A DNA stretch of 64,000 nucleotides from Salinivirga cyanobacteriivorans (GTDB lineage Bacteria > Bacteroidota > Bacteroidia > Bacteroidales > Salinivirgaceae). Both the position numbers and the translations under genes were made by a program. The stretch spans positions 3,405,501 to 3,469,500 of the forward strand of contig NZ_CP013118.1 in NCBI RefSeq assembly GCF_001443605.1, given 5' to 3'. Under the pieces are notes generated by a model. That model made no database searches and had not been told where the DNA came from. It saw only the letters and a program-made list of their open reading frames with translations. Positions 1-7,604 of this stretch are shown here, in pieces (position 1 is the stretch's first letter; each line of letters begins with the position of its first letter).

Positions 1-1071
1 TGCGCCAATTAAAGTAAGAAATGCTTCACCATAGGCTGTGCCTTCTTTTCTTATGTTGTCACCTTCTGCGTTATATTCTCCAATGAGATCCTGGGTTACC
101 ATGTCGAAACCCCAGCCTGCATTAAGTGTATCTGTTGCTATACCTCTTGGTCCACACAGTTGCACATCAATATTACCTCCATTTACACGTCCATTGCCCC
201 AATCACCACCACGATTGATGTCGCTATATTCAATCTCAAAGATGGATTCAATTCCATGCTCATGACTTAGCTTCCAAATGTTATCGTAGTTAGGTTCCAG
301 GTCGTATTGTGCAGAAATAATTACCTCGTTAAACTGATCTGCAGCCAGCTGGTAGTATTCTGCTTGCGAAAGCTCAAAGTTGTAATTATTGTAATAGTAA
401 GGAGAAGCCATATACAGGTATGTTTTTCCTAATAATGCCTGAGCAGCCCCTTTAGTAACTCGATAATCTTCAACCGGGTTTTCAGCTAAATTAGGAATGG
501 CATCCTGAAGGTCTTTAACTATTTGTGCGTAAACTTGTGCCGGACTTTTTCTTTCCTGGTTATATTCGTCAGGAGTTAAGGTGCTTGTAATAAGCGGTAC
601 GGCGCCAAAAAATTTCACGAGCTCAGAATAATAATAGGCTCTTAGAAATTTTGCCTCAGCAATGTATTCTCTTGAGGCCTGGGACGCATTTGGATTAGCA
701 TTGGCAATAACTACATTAGTTCTGTATACACCATAGTAATCTCTGCGCCACATTTCTAAAATGGCTGAATTTGTCGGCAGCATTGTGAATTCTGCAACTG
801 CATGGTATTCTGGTCTGTCACCAGGGCCACCGCCAACAACCTCGGAATCGTCAGATGGGAAATTGGCAAGAAAATAATATGATCCATAATTTTCCCAATA
901 TTTTGGTTGCAGCATTGAATATGCAGCGATTAATCCCTTATAGATATCTTCTTCGGTTTGATAAAAATTTGATTCGAGTTTTTGTCCAACCGGTTCCAGT
1001 TCGAGCCAATCATCGGCACAGCCAGATGAGAGCAATACCAGTGTGATGAAAATATATTTTATTGATTTCAT
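1..1071 (-). CDS. SusD/RagB-family surface lipoprotein, C-terminus cut by window edge
   Basis: Surface glycan-binding lipoprotein that caps the SusC transporter encoded just upstream. The frame is open from the ATG at 1071 to the window edge (357 codons), so the C-terminus is missing. The N-terminus is a lipoprotein signal peptide ending in LSSGC with the lipidated Cys at residue 18. It is followed by the SusD hallmark segment DDWLELEPVGQ, then the YxxTEEDIYKGLIAAY helix and the later EAKFLRAYYYSELVKFFG helix found in SusD/RagB proteins. It lies 19 bp downstream of the susC-like gene on the same strand, the standard SusCD arrangement. The substrate cannot be told from the sequence, and no glycoside hydrolase is visible in the window to give a hint. 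Confidence 0.93.
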   Translation of the reverse strand, partial: MKSIKYIFITLVLLSSGCADDWLELEPVGQKLESNFYQTEEDIYKGLIAAYSMLQPKYWENYGSYYFLANFPSDDSEVVGGGPGDRPEYHAVAEFTMLPTNSAILEMWRRDYYGVYRTNVVIANANPNASQASREYIAEAKFLRAYYYSELVKFFGAVPLITSTLTPDEYNQERKSPAQVYAQIVKDLQDAIPNLAENPVEDYRVTKGAAQALLGKTYLYMASPYYYNNYNFELSQAEYYQLAADQFNEVIISAQYDLEPNYDNIWKLSHEHGIESIFEIEYSDINRGGDWGNGRVNGGNIDVQLCGPRGIATDTLNAGWGFDMVTQDLIGEYNAEGDNIRKEGTAYGEAFLTLIGA

Positions 1072-1090
1072 AATTATAGGTTTTTGAGGT

Positions 1091-4000
1091 TTAAATTGAG
1101 AGATTTATACCAAACGAGATAACTCTTGGTCTGGGATATAGACCACGATCTACCCCAATACTTAGTTTATTGCTGCCACTACCTGAGTTTCCAACTTCCG
1201 GATCAGATCCGGGATATTTTGTGAGTACAAAAAGGTTTTGACCAGAAACATATAACCTAAGTTTACTAATATGTATTTTTTCGAGTATGGTTGGCTGAAA
1301 TGAGTAGCCCAGTTCCAGATTTTGTAACCGTACGAAACTTCCATCAAAAACAAATAAGCTATTGTGCGAAAAGTTATTATTGTTGTCGTTGACTGTATAT
1401 CTGGGGAAATCATCGGTATGGTTTTCCGGTGTCCATGCATTATCGTATAAGAATTTTGGCTTATTATTATCTGTTAAGTCTGTCCTGTATGCACCATAAT
1501 ATATGTCATGACCAATGGAACTCTGTAAAAATATTTTTAAATCAAATCCACGATATTCCAGGTTTGCATTGAATCCCAGTGTCCAGTCTGGGTGAGGATT
1601 CCCAATCATTGTTTTATCATCATCGGTGATTTCTCCATCTCCATTTATATCCTTAAATATCACATCCCCAGGTATTGCCTTGGGTTGAATAAGTTCACCT
1701 TCGTTGTTTACATAGGCATTAATTTCATCAAATGAGTCGAAAATACCATCTGCCTCATAGCCATAGAAATACCAGACCGGATAACCTTCTGTAGAATATG
1801 TAATGGCACCTGTGGTTCCCAGGTTAGCTCCGGGGACATCACCTTCAAGTGAAGTAACCTCATTATGATTATAGGCTGCCATGGCTGTGATGTCGTAGTT
1901 TATTCCCCACAGATTGCCTTTATAGCTTAATTCTAATTCTATACCTTTATTAAGGATATCTCCTTCATTTGCATTTGGTTTATTATTTCCAATATAATAT
2001 GGAATCGAAGCTACGTTGATAAGTCCAATAGTTTTCTTCCAATACAGATCGGTTGAAAATGCGAGTGCATCATTAAAGAAGCGGGTGTCGATTCCCACAT
2101 TGGTTTGGCGTATAGTTTCCCACAATAAATCGGGGTTGCTTAATTGTTCTGGTTCCGCTCCAACGAGCGTTCCCTGGCCGGTGTAATAACTTGCAGGTGC
2201 GGATGTTGAAATTACCGAAGCATACTCGAATGGATCTAATGTCTCGATATTTCCATTCTCACCCCAACTAAACCTGAGTTTCAGGTAACTCATCGGGTCA
2301 AAATTCCAGAATGGTTCATTGGTAACATTCCAACCAAAAGAGGCTGAAGGAAAATACTGTGTTCTGTTCTCGCTGCTGAGTTTTGAAGAAGCGTCAGATC
2401 TCAGGATTAATGTGGTCATGTAACGGTCCTCAAAGTTATATTGGAGGCGTCCAAAGTAAGATAAAAGGCGGTCGCCCGGATGTATGTACCCGGCTGTGGC
2501 TCCTTTTACGGAGTCGCTGAGTGTTGATCCAATACCAGCAAAATTCCATGATTCTTCCAACATTCCTTCGCCACGTCCACCAATGAGATAAAAATTGTAG
2601 TCTCTCATGGAATGACCGGCTAATGCTGTAAAATCATGACCACCAAAAGTTTTATTATATGTGGCTACATTTTCCCATTGCCAGGAAAAAGTTCTTTGCA
2701 TCTCCTGATATGTATTACTCAGGTAATTATTATTTACTGAATGGTAATAAAAAACAGGTGTCCATGTATGATAGTTACCATATGATAAGTCAATACTATA
2801 AGACGAATTAAGTGTTAAACCATCAATTGGTTTCAGTGTCATATCGGCCATACCCATAAGCTTATCGGTATACCAATTATTATGTGTATTGGCTATTTGA
2901 GCTACAGGGTTCACAATTTCATTTTGCACCAGTGTCGACATACCGTAATAGCCATTTTCTCCTGCATTTAATGAGGAGGATTCTACATTATCGATGTTTT
3001 GTGTAATTTGGTTCCAGTATGATGTTGGTATTTGAGTAGTGTCATCGAAATAAACTGGCGTTATTGGATCAATATTCATAGCATTGGAGATAACGCCTCC
3101 AAATTCATTGTTTTCACCAATAGATTTGCGCTCGAAGTGTGTATACGATATTTTTGTACCAAACTCTAACCAGTCTTTTGCTTTGTGGTCAGCATTTATC
3201 CTGGTTGTTATCCGGTCGAAATTTGATTTTGAACCACCTACAATACCTCCTTGAGATAAAAATGCAGTGGAGAAGAAGTATGAATTTTTTTCGTCGCCGC
3301 CTGAAATAGATATATTATGTTCCTGGATTTGAGCAGGACTAAATATTTCATTCATCCAATCGGTGCCTTCACCAAGTGTGTCAGGGTTGTATGGGAAAGC
3401 TCCATCTAAGAGTATTTGCATGAGTTCTTCGGGAATTTCCTGCCCAAAATAGTTCATGTTATACTCGTGTCTTAGCCCATCTCTGTAATAGCTGGCATAT
3501 TCTTCGGCATTTAGCACCTCATTAAATTTTCTCACAGATTGTATTCCAAAATTACCTGTGTAGTTTATTTTGGCCTTACCTTTTTTACCCGATTTTGTAG
3601 TAATAAGCACGACACCGTTACCTGCAGCGGCTCCATAAATAGCCGCTGAAGCAGCATCTTTCAGAATTTCAATGGATTCAATGTCACTGGGATTCAGATA
3701 TTCAATACCACCAGTGCGCATTCCATCAACAATAAAAAGTGGGTTGGCATTACGGTTGGTGCCTGTTCCCCTGATACGCATGGTGATACCACCACCCGGA
3801 GAACCAGATTCCTGCATAATATTTACTCCGGCTGTTTTTCCTTGCATGGCTTGCTCTACGCGCACTTGCGAGGTCTCAAGGTCGCGGGCATCGACCTTGG
3901 AGATGGCTCCTGTCACCAGACTTTTCTTTTGTACACCATATCCAACCACCACGACTTCACTCAGAGCTTCGAGGCTTGGAATAAGCGTTACGTCTAGCTG

Positions 4001-4261
4001 GCTTTTGTCACCAACCTGGACTTCTTCTGTTTTATAACTAATAAATGAAAAAACCAATACAGCATCGTCACCGGGGACCTCAATGCTATATTTTCCCTCG
4101 GGATTAGTTATGGTACCTTGAGTGGTGCCCTTGAGTACAACATTTACTCCCGGTAATGTGTTGCCTTCGGTGTCATTGACAACGCCTGTAACCATTCTTT
4201 GAGCCCATAAAGAAAAGCTCATTAGTAAAAATGTAAGCGTCAGAAGCGTAATTTTTTTCAT
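1091..4261 (-). CDS. SusC/RagA-family TonB-linked outer membrane transporter
   Basis: TonB-dependent transporter that, with the SusD partner, imports oligosaccharides or other large substrates across the outer membrane. The 1056 residues fit the family. A signal peptide ends near LWAQ. A carboxypeptidase-regulatory-like domain (about 23-100, containing GVVNDTEGNTLPGVNVVLKG) is followed by the SusC signature EVVVVGYGVQKKSLVTGAI, a plug domain (about 110-235, with PLFIVDGM and SIEILKDAASAAIYG) and a beta barrel ending in VISFGINLSI. The start is the ATG preceded by AAACAT, the same context as the porin gene at 12427. The gene is transcribed with the SusD gene, and a structured leader lies directly upstream (see 4262-4397). 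Confidence 0.95.
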   Translation of the reverse strand: MKKITLLTLTFLLMSFSLWAQRMVTGVVNDTEGNTLPGVNVVLKGTTQGTITNPEGKYSIEVPGDDAVLVFSFISYKTEEVQVGDKSQLDVTLIPSLEALSEVVVVGYGVQKKSLVTGAISKVDARDLETSQVRVEQAMQGKTAGVNIMQESGSPGGGITMRIRGTGTNRNANPLFIVDGMRTGGIEYLNPSDIESIEILKDAASAAIYGAAAGNGVVLITTKSGKKGKAKINYTGNFGIQSVRKFNEVLNAEEYASYYRDGLRHEYNMNYFGQEIPEELMQILLDGAFPYNPDTLGEGTDWMNEIFSPAQIQEHNISISGGDEKNSYFFSTAFLSQGGIVGGSKSNFDRITTRINADHKAKDWLEFGTKISYTHFERKSIGENNEFGGVISNAMNIDPITPVYFDDTTQIPTSYWNQITQNIDNVESSSLNAGENGYYGMSTLVQNEIVNPVAQIANTHNNWYTDKLMGMADMTLKPIDGLTLNSSYSIDLSYGNYHTWTPVFYYHSVNNNYLSNTYQEMQRTFSWQWENVATYNKTFGGHDFTALAGHSMRDYNFYLIGGRGEGMLEESWNFAGIGSTLSDSVKGATAGYIHPGDRLLSYFGRLQYNFEDRYMTTLILRSDASSKLSSENRTQYFPSASFGWNVTNEPFWNFDPMSYLKLRFSWGENGNIETLDPFEYASVISTSAPASYYTGQGTLVGAEPEQLSNPDLLWETIRQTNVGIDTRFFNDALAFSTDLYWKKTIGLINVASIPYYIGNNKPNANEGDILNKGIELELSYKGNLWGINYDITAMAAYNHNEVTSLEGDVPGANLGTTGAITYSTEGYPVWYFYGYEADGIFDSFDEINAYVNNEGELIQPKAIPGDVIFKDINGDGEITDDDKTMIGNPHPDWTLGFNANLEYRGFDLKIFLQSSIGHDIYYGAYRTDLTDNNKPKFLYDNAWTPENHTDDFPRYTVNDNNNNFSHNSLFVFDGSFVRLQNLELGYSFQPTILEKIHISKLRLYVSGQNLFVLTKYPGSDPEVGNSGSGSNKLSIGVDRGLYPRPRVISFGINLSI

Positions 4262-4397
4262 ATGTTTATAATTTTGATTTTAATGGTCATATGGAGCTCG
4301 CCATGATGTATCAAATTTCCGTCACACAAGGTTTTCAGTTTTACTAAAATCATACGGGTGTGTGTTCCGCCAGCTGGCGGATCATGGCTCGGTTCAT
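4262..4397 (-). promoter_or_regulatory. Candidate structured leader shared with the porin gene at 12428-12551
   Basis: Read on the minus strand, a 17-nt arm (plus 4381-4397) can pair with an arm at plus 4291-4307. The inner eight pairs are perfect (GCCATGAT with ATCATGGC). The arms enclose 73 nt. Fifteen nt inside the 5' arm is ACACACACCCGTATGATT (plus 4348-4365), matching the porin leader at 16 of 18 positions with the same 15-nt offset. The block GGTCATATGG (plus 4285-4294) lies 23 nt before the start codon, against 22 nt in the other copy. Stem sequences differ between copies while the pairing is kept. I do not recognise the element, and it could act as RNA or as a protein-binding DNA site. 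Confidence 0.5.
4366..4381. repeat. Perfect 16-bp palindrome TCCGCCAGCTGGCGGA
   Basis: Perfect GC-rich palindrome in an otherwise AT-rich intergenic stretch, just inside the 5' arm of the candidate leader. It could be a dispersed REP-like palindrome, an operator, or a local hairpin of the leader. The porin copy of the leader does not have it, so it is not part of the shared core. Confidence 0.5.
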
Positions 4398-4537
4398 CTG
4401 TTCATTTTTTTATATTAATTCATTTTTTAATTTAACTCTGAGTAAAACGGTATTTTAATACTGTGATGAAAGCGATTTTCGAATTTCTGAAAACGTTTGC
4501 ATAGCTTTTATAAAAAAATATCGTGGCTCGGTTCATC
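4381..4537. repeat. Pair of 18-bp direct repeats ATCRTGGCTCGGTTCATC
   Basis: Two copies at 4381-4398 and 4520-4537 differ at one base (A or G at the fourth position) and begin 139 bp apart. The first is the 5' arm of the candidate leader. The second stands alone upstream. Direct repeats of this kind upstream of a susC gene may be binding sites for a dedicated regulator, but no regulator gene adjoins the locus in this window. Confidence 0.5.
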
Positions 4538-4997
4538 ATTTAAATAAAAATGGTTTTCTAAAATGTTTTAAACACATTTTTGCTTTCTTTGTACTAAGGT
4601 CCTGACAAAACCGATTTAAAGCAAATAATATACGACGTCAAAAACTCAACAAGCATAAAATACCACTACATCAAAAATACATCACTAAGTTTATAAATTG
4701 TTTAAAAAGAATTACATGTGGTTTTACTTATGCTTTTTTTGATTTTCTCCACTGTCCTCAACAAGTAAAACTTTGCATTTTGACAGAACGCTTATATGGT
4801 TTTTGGCGCTGCTATATGGTGAAAAAGAATAGAACGCTGATTGAGAGGTTAGATCAAGTAAAAAAATGCGGGATATATTACTTAAAGGCATTTAACTTTT
4901 TGATCTGCTGATAGAAATATCATCGATAAACTGATTAAAAAGGATGTCACTACTTGTGATGATTAGCTACCAAAATATTCAATAATAGGGTTTTGGA
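4398..4997. other. AT-rich intergenic region upstream of the SusC gene
   Basis: No open frame here looks coding. Besides the direct repeat and LacI-like palindrome listed separately, there is an inverted repeat AAAATGT-N7-ACATTTT (4560-4580). A minus-strand -7-like TATTTTTG lies at 4672-4679 without a clear -33 partner. The region is unusually long for this gene-dense window, which suits a heavily regulated uptake locus. Confidence 0.6.
4488..4501. promoter_or_regulatory. LacI/GalR-type operator-like palindrome
   Basis: TGAAAACGTTTGCA is centred on CG and matches the general LacI-family form TGnAAnCGnTTnCA; 12 of 14 positions are self-complementary. LacI-family regulators control some saccharide-uptake loci in Bacteroidota, so it is a plausible operator for the SusC/SusD pair. 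The match is by eye only. Confidence 0.35.
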
Positions 4998-5831
4998 TTA
5001 GAAGGATGCTTCAAGGCCAAAAATGATTTTGTGAAAGTCTTTTCTAATGGGTACTATTGGGTTGAAATCGTAAATAATTTGATAAATAAATGTCAAACCA
5101 ATGTGTTTAGTTATGTTCCAGGTTATACCGGAACTATTGGCAAGTCTGGGCTGATAAAAGATATTATGGTACCTAGCCTGATGATAGCCGCTAAGGTCGA
5201 TAGAAAATGCTGCGATAGGGGTGTATTTTATGCTGATGTATGTACCATGTTTTAATTTTTCTGACTTTACAGGATTTCTATTGGGAGGGGTATTAGTGAT
5301 TGAACTAACTCCTTCGTAGTTCCATTTTTCATACTCATAGAATGGGCCTGAACCTAGATAAACCCCCATTTTGTCTTTTGTAAGAATACGCCAACGTAGG
5401 TTTAAACCTCCGGCATATTTCAGTTCTAATCCGCGTGCATCTGCCCAATGAAGCTGGCTATATGGTTCCAGAGTAAGTTTTTTTTCTAATATATTGCGAT
5501 ACTCAGCGTAAAGATAGCCACCACTGAGCAGTGTTTCTTTACCGAAGGTTGAGAGCTCAACTTTGTTGGCTATGGTAAAAGCATGGTGATCCCCAATACG
5601 GAAAGAGAGGTCAGCGTAGTTTTCAATTTCGAGCAAGTCTTTTTTCTGGGTCTGAAATTCCAGATTGGGTAATATGGACCCTTTTAATCTTTTTGCGCTG
5701 TCTAAAATTACACTAAAACTTTCAGTGTGCAGTATCTGTCCATTGATGCTGCTAATAGTCGCGAAATTAAATAATAAGGCAAATAATAAATATTGCTTTA
5801 ATAGTTTTTCTATTATTCTATATTTGTTCAT
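4998..5831 (-). CDS. Outer membrane beta-barrel protein, DUF481/DUF2490-like
   Basis: The 277-residue product has an N-terminal hydrophobic segment ending near SSINGQ, consistent with export. It then shows alternating aromatic/polar strands (FRIGDHHAFTIANKVEL, AGGLNLRWRILTKDKMGVYLGSGPFYEYEKWNYEG, FSIDLSGYHQARYHN, HIGLTFIYQIIYDF) and ends in FGLEASF, a terminal Phe typical of outer membrane barrels. The pattern resembles the small barrel proteins grouped under DUF481 or DUF2490, whose function is unknown. It stands alone between a terminator and a long intergenic region, and the neighbours give no clue to its role. Confidence 0.65.
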   Translation of the reverse strand: MNKYRIIEKLLKQYLLFALLFNFATISSINGQILHTESFSVILDSAKRLKGSILPNLEFQTQKKDLLEIENYADLSFRIGDHHAFTIANKVELSTFGKETLLSGGYLYAEYRNILEKKLTLEPYSQLHWADARGLELKYAGGLNLRWRILTKDKMGVYLGSGPFYEYEKWNYEGVSSITNTPPNRNPVKSEKLKHGTYISIKYTPIAAFSIDLSGYHQARYHNIFYQPRLANSSGITWNITKHIGLTFIYQIIYDFNPIVPIRKDFHKIIFGLEASF

Positions 5832-5844
5832 TTAATTATAATTA

Positions 5845-5882
5845 AAAAGCCGTTTAGATGAGTTTTTCTCCAAACGGCTTTT
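5845..5882 (-). terminator. Rho-independent terminator after the coiled-coil gene
   Basis: An 11-bp perfect stem (AAAAGCCGTTT with AAACGGCTTTT) around a 16-nt loop. On the minus strand it runs into a short T tract and closes the patatin/coiled-coil gene cluster. Confidence 0.8.
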
Positions 5883-5889
5883 AGAATAA

Positions 5890-6174
5890 TTATTTGAAAA
5901 TATTTCCCAATTCAGCAAATCCCTTGTTAAAATAGTCTGCGCTTTCTGAAAACTTTGTTTTAGCTATTTCCCATCTCTCCTCGGTTGCATTTGTTAGTTC
6001 ATCATATTTTTCCTGCAGCTCTTGTTTTCGTGCTTTCAAATCTTCTATTTTTTCATTGTATTTTTGTTTAGCACTTTCCTGGGCCTTGTGCTTTTTAGCT
6101 TCAAGTTCATCGATTTTATTAAAGATGTCATCGATGCTTTTCTTGGCTTTAGCTTTGTAAGTTTCTTTATCCAT
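5890..6174 (-). CDS. Small charged coiled-coil protein of unknown function
   Basis: The 94 residues are almost entirely one charged helix rich in Lys, Glu and Gln with heptad spacing (IDDIFNKIDELEAKK, YNEKIEDLKARKQELQEKYDEL). A short C-terminus NKGFAELGNIFK follows. There is no signal peptide or membrane segment, so it is predicted cytoplasmic. It lies 11 bp downstream of a coiled-coil lipoprotein and is the last gene before a terminator, so it is probably cotranscribed with the lipoprotein and the patatin gene. I do not recognise the family. The paired predicted compartments (one cytoplasmic helix protein, one lipid-anchored) are odd. Confidence 0.75.
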   Translation of the reverse strand: MDKETYKAKAKKSIDDIFNKIDELEAKKHKAQESAKQKYNEKIEDLKARKQELQEKYDELTNATEERWEIAKTKFSESADYFNKGFAELGNIFK

Positions 6175-6185
6175 GGTGTGTTTTT

Positions 6186-6632
6186 TTAATTGGTTTTATT
6201 TTTTTCCAGTTCTTCTTCAAATGTTTCTACGCTCTTTTTGAGTGCCTCTTTCAGGTTTTTGATATCTTTTTTGAGCTCTTCTTTTTTATCTCCCGCAGCA
6301 TCCTGGTATTCCTGCATTTTTTCCTGAAGTTGATTCTGTTGATTTTCAATCTTTACAAGCTGCTCCTGATACTCCAATTGGGCCTGTTCCCCCAGTTCTT
6401 CTGTTTTTGACTTAAGGTTTTCAATTTTCTCTTTAGTTTTGTTTTGGAACTCCTTAATATTTGCTTTTAGGTCATTGACTTGCGATTCGGTATAGTCCTG
6501 GGTTGCATCAACGGCTTCCTGCATTTCTTCTTTTAGTTTTTCTTTTTCTGTTTTTGCTTTGTCCCCGCTATTGCAAGCGGTAAAAAAAGCAAAAACAAGC
6601 AATAGTGCGAGTGTGCGGCTTACATTTTTCAT
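6186..6632 (-). CDS. Coiled-coil lipoprotein of unknown function
   Basis: The 148 residues start with a lipoprotein signal peptide ending FFTACNSGDK (lipidated Cys at 20). From there to the end it is a single long charged coiled coil (KEKLKEEMQEAVDATQ, IENLKSKTEELGEQAQLEYQEQL, KKEELKKDIKNLKEALKKSVE). The overall form resembles small Lpp-like or stress-response lipoproteins, but I can assign no family. It lies between the patatin gene (31 bp upstream) and the small coiled-coil gene, in an apparent operon. Confidence 0.75.
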   Translation of the reverse strand: MKNVSRTLALLLVFAFFTACNSGDKAKTEKEKLKEEMQEAVDATQDYTESQVNDLKANIKEFQNKTKEKIENLKSKTEELGEQAQLEYQEQLVKIENQQNQLQEKMQEYQDAAGDKKEELKKDIKNLKEALKKSVETFEEELEKNKTN

Positions 6633-6663
6633 AGAATTAATCTCTTTAAGTTAATGAATTACG

Positions 6664-7431
6664 TTATTTAAATGATTTCAGTGCTTTTTGAGCATCTTTA
6701 TATCCTTGCTCCATTAAATCGTTTACCTGCGACATATCGGAACGGTTAAACTTTGAAAGGTCTGGTTGAATTAACAAGTCCGCATCTTCGGTTTGCAGTT
6801 TAGCTGCAGCCATGAGTGTAAAATGAAAACTATTGAGTGCCACATCTACAATATTTCCCGGCTTACCGTAACTGTGTTTTGCATTGAGGTCAACACCAAT
6901 AACATAATCGGCACCCATATTTTTTACGGTATTGATGGGGACATTTTCTACAATTCCACCATCGACCAGCATTTTTTTATTGATGGTTGTGGGGTTAAAT
7001 ATTCCTGGGATGCAACTACTCGCCATAGCGCCTTTTGCAACAGACCCTTTGTCTAAAACCACTTTTTTGCCATTGCTTACATCGGTGGCAATCATGCTAA
7101 GAGGTGTTTTTGCATCTTCAAGTTTTTGATCACCAATGTGCTTCTTTATGAGAGTTCCCATTTTTTCGTTTGATAGCAACCCATAGCGCGAAAGCGATAT
7201 GCCGGTTATATCAATCCATTTTAACTCAGAAGCTATTTTATTGATGTCCTCCCAGTTCTTTCCAAAGGCATAGAAGGCCCCAACAAAAGCACCTATACTT
7301 GTTCCTGCAATATAGCTAATTTCAATGTTGTGTTCTTTTAATGCGCGAAGCACACCTACGTGAGCAGCGCCTAATACTGCTCCGCCTCCCAGGGCCAGCC
7401 CAATTTTCTTTTTTTTCTTTTTAAAAATCAT
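6664..7431 (-). CDS. Patatin-like phospholipase, RssA-type
   Basis: Predicted serine lipid acyl hydrolase with the Ser-Asp dyad of patatins. The oxyanion loop GGGAVLGAAHVGVLRAL is at residues 15-31, the nucleophile motif GTSIG at 43-47 (Ser45), and the catalytic DGG at 157-159. At 255 residues it matches the single-domain bacterial RssA/YlbK group. No signal peptide is present; a run of lysines (residues 4-9) precedes the domain and could favour membrane contact. It is the first gene of a three-gene cluster with two coiled-coil proteins, which suggests an envelope or lipid-turnover role. This is inference; the substrate is unknown. Confidence 0.88.
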   Translation of the reverse strand: MIFKKKKKKIGLALGGGAVLGAAHVGVLRALKEHNIEISYIAGTSIGAFVGAFYAFGKNWEDINKIASELKWIDITGISLSRYGLLSNEKMGTLIKKHIGDQKLEDAKTPLSMIATDVSNGKKVVLDKGSVAKGAMASSCIPGIFNPTTINKKMLVDGGIVENVPINTVKNMGADYVIGVDLNAKHSYGKPGNIVDVALNSFHFTLMAAAKLQTEDADLLIQPDLSKFNRSDMSQVNDLMEQGYKDAQKALKSFK

Positions 7432-7604
7432 AATTCTGTCGAAAATGGTTTAAATGTCTTATGTAATTTAATAAAAAATAACATTATTTTGACCTTTTGT
7501 TTTTATTTATTCACAACCATTGAGGTTATTTTGTGTTTTTTTATTTGTAACATATTTAGTCAGTTTCTTTTTTAAAGTGTAATTCTTTTTTAAAAAACAA
7601 TAAA

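Noticed and set aside
3672..4037. 121-codon plus-strand ORF opposite the SusC gene
   Set aside because: It is the shadow of the SusC plug-domain coding strand, with no start context or homology-like features of its own.
4998..5255. Small plus-strand ORF opposite the barrel gene
   Set aside because: It lies wholly antisense to the outer membrane protein gene and has no independent support.
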